From Betaproteobacteria bacterium UBA7395 (lineage in GTDB: Bacteria; Pseudomonadota; Gammaproteobacteria; Burkholderiales; Rhodocyclaceae): a DNA stretch of 6,379 nucleotides. Numbering within the stretch: position 1 is the first letter of the stretch; each line of letters opens with the position of its first letter. This document shows, piece after piece, positions 1 through 6,379 of this stretch. A model generated the notes under the pieces. It was not told the DNA's origin. It saw only the letters and a program-made list of their open reading frames with translations, and searched no databases. Location: assembly GCA_002470165.1 (NCBI GenBank), contig DKNF01000003.1, positions 1-6,379 on the forward strand, read 5' to 3'. Made by a program: the position numbers and the translations under genes.

Positions 1-1627
1 GGATCTTGTAGGTGATCGGCACTTTCGCCGCAATCGATTGCCGGATGGCCAGCAAGCCGGAGTGGAAGTAGGTGCCGTCGCCGAGGTTGGCGAAGATGTG
101 CTTTTCCTCGGTGAATGGCGCCTGGCCGACCCAGGGCACGCCTTCGCCGCCCATGTGGGTGAAGGTCGAGGTCGACCGGTCCATCCAGGTCACCATGTAG
201 TGGCAGCCGATGCCGGCGACAGCGCGCGAACCTTCGGGGACTTTGGTCGAGGTGTTGTGCGGGCAGCCCGAGCAGAAGTGCGGTTTGCGCTCGGCCAGCA
301 CGATGGGGGTTTTCGCTGCCAGCTGCTTGTCTTCGATCAGCTTCAGCCGGGCTTCGATGGTCGGCGAGGTGAAGAAGCGGCCGATGCGCCGGGCGATGAC
401 GCGAGCGATGCTGGCCACCGGCAATTCGCCGGCAGCCGGTAGCAGCCAGTCGCTGTGCGCCAGGTAGCCGCCGTCGCCTTCGACGGTCCATTCGCCTTTC
501 TCGTCGAACTTGCCGACGATGCGCGGGCGCACGTCGTCGCGCCAGTTGTACAGCTCTTCCTTCAGCTGGTATTCGAGCAACTGGCGTTTTTCCTCGACGA
601 CCAGGATTTCTTCCAGCCCTTCGGCGAAGTGGCGCACGCCTTCCGGCTCCAGCGGCCAGACCATGCCGACCTTGTACAGGCGGATGCCGATCTGCGCGGC
701 GAGCGTTTCGTCGATACCGAGTTCGTCGAGTGCCTGGCGTACGTCGAGGTAGCTCTTGCCGGCGGTGAGGATGCCGAGCCGGGGCGCCGGCGAATCGATG
801 ATCACGCGGTCGAGCCGGTTCGCCCGGCAGTAGGCCAGCGCCGCGTAGAGCTTGTGGTTGAGCAGGCGGGCTTCCTGGACCAGCGGCGGGTCCGGCCAGC
901 GGATGTTGAGGCCGTCGGGCGGCAGGCTGAAATCGTCCGGAATCCTGATGTCGACCGCGCTCGGGTCGATATTCACCGAGGCCGAGGTCTCGACCGTGTC
1001 GGCCAGCGCCTTGAACGCCACCCAGCAACCGGAGTAGCGGCTCATCGCCCAGCCGTGCAGGCCGAAGTCGAGGTATTCCTGCACGTTGGCCGGATAGAGC
1101 ACCGGCATCATCACCGCCTTGAAGACGTGCTCGGTCTGATGCGGCAGCGTCGAGGATTTGGCCGCGTGATCGTCGCCGGCAATCACCAGCACGCCGCCGT
1201 GTCTGGCCGTGCCGGCAGCGTTGGCGTGGCGGAAGACGTCGCCGCAGCGGTCCACGCCCGGCCCCTTGCCGTACCACATGGCGAACACGCCGTCGTATTT
1301 GGCGCCGGGGAACAACCCGACCTGCTGGCTACCCCAGACGGCGGTGGCGGCGAGGTCTTCGTTGACGCCGGGCTGGAAGGTGACGTGGTGCTCGGCCAGG
1401 TGGGTCTTGGCCTTCCACAGACCGAGATCGAGGTTGCCGAGCGGGCTGCCGCGGTAGCCCGAGACGAAGCCGGCAGTGTTGAGTCCGGCGGCGAGGTCGC
1501 GTTCGCGCTGCAGCATCGGCAGGCGGATCAGTGCCTGGGTGCCGGTCAGGAAGACGCGGCCGCTGTGGCGGGTGTATTTGTCGTCCAGGGTCGCGGATAG
1601 CGACGCCGGCAAATCGGGCTTGCCCAT
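1..1627 (-). CDS. Fused indolepyruvate:ferredoxin oxidoreductase family protein, N-terminal part (partial)
   Basis: The family oxidatively decarboxylates aryl-2-oxo acids (indolepyruvate, phenylpyruvate) to aryl-acetyl-CoA with thiamine diphosphate, passing electrons to an acceptor such as ferredoxin; it is cytoplasmic. The reverse strand is open from ATG at 1627 to the left edge (542 whole codons) with no stop. Residues ~25-260 resemble the pyrimidine-binding (POR N-terminal) domain, with GYRGSPLG (Y58-P62) and VNEDLAAT (E90, candidate cofactor-activating glutamate). Residues ~280-400 look like the transketolase-C-like domain. The cofactor diphosphate-binding domain opens with CSGCPH (C452-H457) and contains GDG (516-518), the first half of the GDG...NN thiamine diphosphate motif; the NN half lies past the edge. 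Fused betaproteobacterial homologues are about 1,150-1,200 residues and end in a gamma/IorB-like domain, so under half is present. The start at 1627 is preferred over an in-frame ATG at 1639 because GGAGA sits 5 nt upstream. It is divergent from the liv operon. The family is confident; the exact 2-oxo acid is inferred. Confidence 0.9.
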   Translation of the reverse strand, partial: MGKPDLPASLSATLDDKYTRHSGRVFLTGTQALIRLPMLQRERDLAAGLNTAGFVSGYRGSPLGNLDLGLWKAKTHLAEHHVTFQPGVNEDLAATAVWGSQQVGLFPGAKYDGVFAMWYGKGPGVDRCGDVFRHANAAGTARHGGVLVIAGDDHAAKSSTLPHQTEHVFKAVMMPVLYPANVQEYLDFGLHGWAMSRYSGCWVAFKALADTVETSASVNIDPSAVDIRIPDDFSLPPDGLNIRWPDPPLVQEARLLNHKLYAALAYCRANRLDRVIIDSPAPRLGILTAGKSYLDVRQALDELGIDETLAAQIGIRLYKVGMVWPLEPEGVRHFAEGLEEILVVEEKRQLLEYQLKEELYNWRDDVRPRIVGKFDEKGEWTVEGDGGYLAHSDWLLPAAGELPVASIARVIARRIGRFFTSPTIEARLKLIEDKQLAAKTPIVLAERKPHFCSGCPHNTSTKVPEGSRAVAGIGCHYMVTWMDRSTSTFTHMGGEGVPWVGQAPFTEEKHIFANLGDGTYFHSGLLAIRQSIAAKVPITYKI

Positions 1628-1632
1628 GTTTG

Positions 1633-1637
1633 TCTCC
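1633..1637 (-). promoter_or_regulatory. Ribosome binding site of the oxidoreductase gene
   Basis: Reading the minus strand, GGAGA occupies 1637-1633 and is followed by a 5-nt spacer (CAAAC) and ATG at 1627. It decides between two in-frame ATGs: the one at 1639 has only a weak AAGG upstream, and choosing it would place this Shine-Dalgarno sequence inside the coding region. Confidence 0.7.
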
Positions 1638-1708
1638 ATTTATGCGGCCTTGTGGGCCGGTTGCTGTATTCCCGAACACCGGGGGTGGTGGTTTTCGGAA
1701 TCTGGAGC

Positions 1709-1782
1709 TTGGAGTATCGGGGCGGGAGGATGGTTCGTGCAAGCGCCGCGGCGGGCGAAATTTCGTCTTGACGTTGGAGTAT
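1709..1782 (+). repeat. 9-bp direct repeat TTGGAGTAT in the divergent intergenic region
   Basis: Identical TTGGAGTAT copies occur at 1709-1717 and 1774-1782, 65 bp apart (about six helical turns at 10.5 bp per turn). Each overlaps a candidate promoter: the first covers the putative minus-strand -10, and the second sits in the spacer of the plus-strand liv promoter. This geometry fits a regulator bound at two sites with looping, but two 9-bp copies in 218 bp could also be chance. No matching transcription-factor family is recognised. Confidence 0.35.
1713..1742 (-). promoter_or_regulatory. Weak candidate sigma70 promoter for the oxidoreductase gene
   Basis: On the minus strand, TTGCAC (1742-1737) and GATACT (1718-1713) are separated by 18 bp. 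The -10 matches TATAAT at 4 of 6 positions, but the -35 matches TTGACA at only 3 of 6. The start of transcription would be near 1706, giving a leader of about 80 nt. The -10 overlaps one copy of the TTGGAGTAT direct repeat. This is the best pair I see in this direction, but it is weak, and the gene could use an activator or another sigma factor. Confidence 0.2.
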
Positions 1783-1797
1783 GTGTATGCGCAGAAT
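1768..1797 (+). promoter_or_regulatory. Candidate sigma70 promoter of the liv operon
   Basis: TTGACG (1768-1773, 5 of 6 matches to TTGACA) is followed after 18 bp by CAGAAT (1792-1797, 4 of 6 matches to TATAAT). Transcription would start near 1804 and give a leader of about 42 nt before the livK ATG. The spacer contains a copy of TTGGAGTAT (1774-1782), a possible operator. A short inverted repeat (TGTTG/CAACA, 1805-1818) lies at the predicted start of the transcript. Position and match make it plausible, but there is no experimental support. Confidence 0.4.
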
Positions 1798-1832
1798 CGT
1801 TACCTGTTGTTTCCAACACCCTTCCCCCATTC

Positions 1833-1838
1833 AGGAGA
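1833..1838 (+). promoter_or_regulatory. Ribosome binding site of livK
   Basis: AGGAGA at 1833-1838 lies 7 nt before the ATG at 1846. It decides the start: the reading frame stays open for another 105 codons upstream, back to an ATG at 1531, but that extension runs through the divergent oxidoreductase gene and the promoter region, and it would bury a clear lipoprotein signal peptide. Confidence 0.85.
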
Positions 1839-1845
1839 CCTACCG

Positions 1846-3066
1846 ATGCAAGCCAAGCTTTCCGTAGTAGCCCTTTCCGTTGCAGCAGCCTTCGCTCTTT
1901 CCGCCTGTGGCCAGAAGGACGCGCCCGCCCCCGTCGCCGCGCCGGCCGCCCCGGAAGCCAAGCCTGAAATCGTCGTCAAGCTCGGCCACGTCGCGCCGAT
2001 GACCGGCCCGCAGGCTCACCTGGGCAAGGACAACGAGAGCGGCGCCTTGCTCGCCGTCGAAGAACTGAATGCACAAGGCCTGGAAATCGGCGGCGCCAAG
2101 GTCAAGTTCCAGCTGGTCTCGGAAGACGACCAGGCCGATCCGAAGCAGGGCACCATCGTTGCCCAGAAGCTGATCGACGCCAAGGTCAATGGCGTGGTCG
2201 GCCATCTCAATTCGGGCACCACCATCCCGGCTTCCAAGCTCTACTTCGACGCCGGCCTGCCGCAGGTTTCGCCGTCGGCGACCAATCCGAAGTACACGCA
2301 ACAGGGCTTCAAGACCGCCTTCCGCGTGATGGCCAACGACATCCAGCAAGGCAAGGTACTCGGCGAGTTCGCCGCCAAGCAGGGCGTCAAGACCGTCGCC
2401 ATCATCGATGACCGTACCGCCTACGGCCAGGGCCTCGCCGACGAGTTCCGCAAGGCTGCCGAAGCTGCCGGCCTGAAGGTCGTCGCCAACGAATATACCA
2501 ACGACAAGGCCACCGACTTCAAGGCCATCCTGACCAAGATCAAGTCGACCAAGGCCGAACTGGTCTTCTACGGCGGCATGGATGCCCAGGGCGGTCCGCT
2601 GGTCAAGCAGATGAAGGATCTCGGCATCAAGGCCAAGTTCCTCGGCGGCGACGGCGTGTGCACGCCGGAATTCATGAAACTGGGCGGTCCGGCTGCCGAC
2701 GGCGAATACTGTTCGCTGCCGGGCGTGCCGCTGGAGCAACTGGCCAAGGGTCCGGAGTTCAAGAGCAAGTTCGAAGCCAAGTTCGGTTACCAGATCCAGC
2801 TGTACGCACCGAACGCCTACGATGCAGTGATGGTCATCGCCGATTCGATGAAGCGTGCGGGCTCCGTCGAGCCGGCAGCCTATCTGCCGGAAATTGCCAA
2901 GACCAAGCTTGAAGGGGTCAGCGGCAACATCGAATTCGACCAGTTCGGTGACCTGACCAGCGGCGCGATTACCGTCTACCAGTACCAGGGCGGCGCGCTG
3001 AACTACGTGGAGACCCTGGGCGGCGCCCCGGCCGCACCGGCAGCACCGGTCGAAGAGAAGAAGTAA
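1846..3066 (+). CDS. livK: LivK-type ABC transporter substrate-binding lipoprotein
   Basis: This 406-residue protein is the extracytoplasmic receptor of the importer encoded downstream; it would deliver an amino acid or related carboxylate to LivHM. Residues 1-20 form a lipoprotein signal peptide ending in the lipobox LSAC, with the modified cysteine at C21. A Pro/Ala linker (26-40) follows, then a type I periplasmic binding fold (peripla_BP_6) from IVVKLGHVAPMTGP (42-55). GHLNSGTT (119-126), SPSAT (142-146) and AYGQG (192-196) align with the ligand-contacting segments of E. coli LivJ/LivK, so an alpha-amino-acid-like ligand is plausible. Predicted pocket positions differ (L59, N122, M245, D269). 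C272 and C289 may form a disulfide. The C terminus is a second Pro/Ala-rich tail ending in EEKK. It is the first gene of the operon, separated from livH by a hairpin. The family is confident; the ligand is not known, and aromatic amino acids are suggested by the neighbouring oxidoreductase. Confidence 0.93.
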   Translation: MQAKLSVVALSVAAAFALSACGQKDAPAPVAAPAAPEAKPEIVVKLGHVAPMTGPQAHLGKDNESGALLAVEELNAQGLEIGGAKVKFQLVSEDDQADPKQGTIVAQKLIDAKVNGVVGHLNSGTTIPASKLYFDAGLPQVSPSATNPKYTQQGFKTAFRVMANDIQQGKVLGEFAAKQGVKTVAIIDDRTAYGQGLADEFRKAAEAAGLKVVANEYTNDKATDFKAILTKIKSTKAELVFYGGMDAQGGPLVKQMKDLGIKAKFLGGDGVCTPEFMKLGGPAADGEYCSLPGVPLEQLAKGPEFKSKFEAKFGYQIQLYAPNAYDAVMVIADSMKRAGSVEPAAYLPEIAKTKLEGVSGNIEFDQFGDLTSGAITVYQYQGGALNYVETLGGAPAAPAAPVEEKK

Positions 3067-3083
3067 GCAGCCAGACTGCACCA

Positions 3084-3111
3084 GGAAACGGCACCGCAAG
3101 GTGCCGTTTCC
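3084..3111 (+). repeat. Perfect 12-bp intercistronic hairpin with GCAA tetraloop
   Basis: GGAAACGGCACC (3084-3095) and GGTGCCGTTTCC (3100-3111) pair perfectly around a GCAA (GNRA-type) loop. The hairpin starts 17 nt after the livK stop and ends 25 nt before the livH ATG. What follows is ATATCCCGG, not a T-run, so it is not a standard intrinsic terminator. Binding-protein genes are often followed by such structures, which protect the upstream mRNA from 3' exonucleases or cause partial termination; I infer that role here, giving excess LivK over permease. Confidence 0.8.
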
Positions 3112-3136
3112 ATATCCCGGCCTCAACGGATTCAAA

Positions 3137-4060
3137 ATGGATATTTTCCTTCAACAGATCATCAACGGCCTGGTCCAGGGCAGCATCTACGCGCTGGTCG
3201 CGCTGGGCTACACCATGGTCTACGGCATCATGGGGCTGATCAATTTCGCCCACGGCGAAGTCGTCATGATCGGCGCGCTGATCAGCATCACCGTGACCAG
3301 TACCCTGGCCGCCGCCGGCATGCCGCTCGGACTCGCCGGCCTGTTCGGGCTGGTCGCCGCCATGCTGACCTGCATGGCGCTCGGCTGGAGCCTTGAGCGC
3401 ATTGCCTACCGCCCGCTGCGCGGTTCGCCCCGGTTGACACCCCTGATCACGGCGATCGGCATGTCGATCGTCCTGCAGAACCTGGCGATGATCTTCTGGG
3501 GGCGCAATTACATGACCTTCCCGCCGCTGTTGCCCAAGGTCAATTTCGAATTTGCCGGCACCCATTTCACGCTGGTCCAGGTGGTCATCGTGCTGTTGTC
3601 GGCGGCGCTGATGGCCGGTCTGGTCTTCCTCGTCTATCGCACCAAGCTCGGCATGGCGATGCGTGCCACCGCCCAGAACCCGGCCGTGGCCAGCCTGATG
3701 GGGGTCAATATCAACCGCGTCATCGCCTCGGCCTTCGTCATCGGCTCGGCGCTGGCTGCCGTTGCCGGTGTCATGGTCGGCAGCTATTACGAAATCGCCC
3801 ACTACCAGATGGGCTTCATGCTCGGCCTCAAGGCCTTTACCGCGGCCGTGCTCGGCGGTATCGGCAACCTTGCCGGGGCGATGGCCGGCGGCATCCTGCT
3901 CGGCATCATCGAGGCGCTGGGTGCCGGCTATATCGGCGACTTCACCGGCGGTTTCCTCGGCAGCCATTACCAGGACATCTTTGCCTTCATCGTGCTGATC
4001 GTCGTGCTGATGTTCAAGCCTTCCGGGCTGTTCGGTGAAAAGACGGGAGACCGCGCATGA
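3137..4060 (+). CDS. livH: Branched-chain-type amino acid ABC transporter permease LivH
   Basis: This 307-residue polytopic inner-membrane protein should pair with LivM to form the translocation channel. Family hallmarks are visible: the N-terminal helix with QGSIYALVALGYTMVYGI (about residues 14-31), LINFAHGE (34-41), ERIAYRPLRGSPRLTPLI in the first third, and a coupling-loop-like segment GMAMRATAQNPAVASLMGVN that would dock on the ATPases. The C terminus FKPSGLFGEK is typical. The ATG at 3137 is chosen because the protein then begins MDIFLQQIINGL like its relatives; an earlier in-frame ATG at 3101 lies inside the hairpin arm and adds an atypical segment. Only a weak GGA (3128-3130) precedes the start, so translation may be modest or depend on the upstream mRNA structure. 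The stop overlaps the start of livM (ATGA at 4057-4060). Which substrate it carries is set by LivK. Confidence 0.95.
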   Translation: MDIFLQQIINGLVQGSIYALVALGYTMVYGIMGLINFAHGEVVMIGALISITVTSTLAAAGMPLGLAGLFGLVAAMLTCMALGWSLERIAYRPLRGSPRLTPLITAIGMSIVLQNLAMIFWGRNYMTFPPLLPKVNFEFAGTHFTLVQVVIVLLSAALMAGLVFLVYRTKLGMAMRATAQNPAVASLMGVNINRVIASAFVIGSALAAVAGVMVGSYYEIAHYQMGFMLGLKAFTAAVLGGIGNLAGAMAGGILLGIIEALGAGYIGDFTGGFLGSHYQDIFAFIVLIVVLMFKPSGLFGEKTGDRA

Positions 4061-5126
4061 AGAACTGGCTTTCCCCCAAATCGATGACCGGCATCGCGCT
4101 GATCGCCATTGCCCTGATCGTGCTCCCGCACGTGGTCGGCATGGGCGGGCAGGCGTGGGTGCGCATCCTCAACTTCGCCATCCTCTATGTCTTCCTGGCG
4201 CTCGGTCTGAACATTGTCGTCGGCTTTGCCGGTCTGCTCGACCTTGGCTACATCGCCTTCTATGCGGTCGGTGCCTATTGCTGGGCGTTGCTCGCCAGCC
4301 CGCATTTCGGCCTGCATTTCCCGGTCTGGGCGATCCTGCCGATCGGCGCCTTGATGGCCTGCGTTTTCGGCGTCCTGCTCGGCTCGCCGACGCTCAAGTT
4401 GCGCGGCGACTATCTGGCCATCGTGACGCTGGGCTTCGGCGAGATCATCCGCATCTTCCTCAACAACCTGAATTCGCCGGTCAACATCACCAACGGCCCG
4501 CAGGGCATCACCCTGATCGACCCGGTCAAGATCGGCGATTTCAGTTTTGCCGGGACTTCCCAGGTCTTCGGCATGACCATGACCGGACCGGAGAAGTATT
4601 ACTACCTCCTGGTCGCGCTGGCATTGCTGGTCATCATCATCAACGTCCGCCTGCAGCACTCGCGCATCGGCCGTGCCTGGCAGGCGATCCGCGAAGACGA
4701 GATCGCCGCCAAGGCGGTCGGCATCAACACCCGCAACATCAAGCTGCTGGCCTTTGCCATGGGCGCCTCGTTCGGCGGTATCGCCGGCGGCATCTTCTCG
4801 GCCATGCAGGGCTTCGTGTCGCCGGAGAGCTTCTCGCTGATCGAGTCGATCATGGTCCTGGCGATGGTCGTGCTCGGCGGCATGGGGCATATTCCCGGGG
4901 TCATCCTCGGTGCCGTGCTGCTGACCTTCCTGCCGGAGGTGCTGCGTTACGCGGTGACGCCGGTGCAGATGGCCCTGTTCGGCAAGATCCTGGTCGACCC
5001 GGAAAGCCTGCGCATGCTGGTCTTCGGTCTGGCACTGGTGCTGGTGATGCGCTTCAAGCCGGCCGGCCTGTGGCCGTCGCCGGAGCGTAGCCGGGAATTG
5101 AGCGAAAAGCCGGTGGAGGCCGTCAA

Positions 5127-5130
<4 letters not shown>
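4057..5130 (+). CDS. livM: Branched-chain-type amino acid ABC transporter permease LivM
   Basis: This is the 357-residue second inner-membrane subunit, the partner of LivH. Its hallmarks are LNIVVGFAGLLDLGYIAFYA in the N-terminal third, LKLRGDYLAIVTLGFGEIIR (the classic LivM signature) and the coupling segment GRAWQAIREDEIAAKAVGIN, followed by hydrophobic helices rich in glycine. The end FKPAGLWPSPERSRE matches the family. It lacks the long N-terminal extension of E. coli LivM, as is common in shorter proteobacterial homologues. GGGAG at 4045-4049, 7 nt before the start, is a good ribosome binding site and lies inside the end of livH; the ATGA overlaps with livH upstream and livG downstream imply translational coupling and a fixed ratio of subunits. 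No frameshift or missing segment is seen. Confidence 0.95.

Positions 5131-6379
<1,249 letters not shown>

Noticed and set aside
455..1600. Long plus-strand open frame (381 codons) opposite the oxidoreductase gene
   Set aside because: It is antisense to a frame with clear family motifs, has no recognisable domain, and its Arg/Ala/Val/Gly/Asp-rich composition is typical of a shadow in GC-rich DNA.
1744..1753. Palindrome CGCCGCGGCG as an operator
   Set aside because: It is a low-complexity GC palindrome expected by chance in DNA of this composition, with no second copy nearby.
1805..1818. Inverted repeat TGTTG/CAACA in the livK leader as a riboswitch or attenuator
   Set aside because: The stem has only 5 bp and there is no alternative pairing or terminator; it is too short to support a regulatory RNA.
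1531..1845. N-terminal extension of livK to the ATG at 1531
   Set aside because: It overlaps the divergent oxidoreductase gene, has no protein-like sequence, and would bury the lipoprotein signal peptide; the ATG at 1846 has a strong AGGAGA.
3084..3120. Rho-independent terminator after livK
   Set aside because: The hairpin is perfect, but no T-run follows it and the next genes belong to the same transporter; intercistronic stabilisation or partial attenuation is more likely.
1840..3135. 431-codon minus-strand open frame covering livK
   Set aside because: It mirrors livK, a well supported gene, and shows no domain or ribosome binding site; it is a GC-rich shadow. The long antisense frames over livH (2969-3967), livM (3967-4890) and livG/livF (4947-6098) are rejected for the same reason.

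Overview
This window looks like a chromosomal segment of a GC-rich Gram-negative proteobacterium. A betaproteobacterium of the Rhodocyclales/Zoogloeaceae type (Azoarcus, Thauera, Dechloromonas and relatives) is my best guess. The guess rests on the fused indolepyruvate oxidoreductase next to a liv-type transporter and on the style of the binding protein; it is an inference, since there is no rRNA or phylogenetic marker here.

Layout. Positions 1-1627 (minus strand) hold the N-terminal ~542 codons of a large fused indolepyruvate:ferredoxin oxidoreductase-family protein, cut by the left edge. A 218-bp divergent intergenic region (1628-1845) follows, with candidate promoters in both directions and a 9-bp direct repeat. 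From 1846 to the right edge runs a plus-strand operon encoding a complete branched-chain-amino-acid-type (HAAT family) ABC importer: livK (lipoprotein-type substrate-binding protein), livH and livM (permeases), livG (ATPase) and livF (second ATPase, cut by the right edge). livH/livM and livM/livG overlap by ATGA, and livG/livF abut as TGA-ATG, so these four genes are almost certainly translationally coupled. Only livK is set apart, by a 70-bp gap holding a perfect 12-bp GCAA-loop hairpin that probably sets livK expression above that of the membrane genes.

How the genes may work together. LivK would capture an amino acid or similar carboxylate, LivHM would carry it across the inner membrane, and LivGF would power transport. 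The divergent oxidoreductase would oxidatively decarboxylate the aryl-2-oxo acid formed by transamination of an aromatic amino acid (indolepyruvate, phenylpyruvate) to the aryl-acetyl-CoA. This makes an aromatic rather than a branched-chain substrate a reasonable hypothesis, and several predicted pocket positions in LivK differ from E. coli LivJ/LivK.

I found no RNA genes, mobile elements, CRISPR arrays or wholly new system. The genes are recognisable families; the points of interest are the gene pairing, the lipoprotein binding protein, the intercistronic hairpin and the divergent regulatory region.
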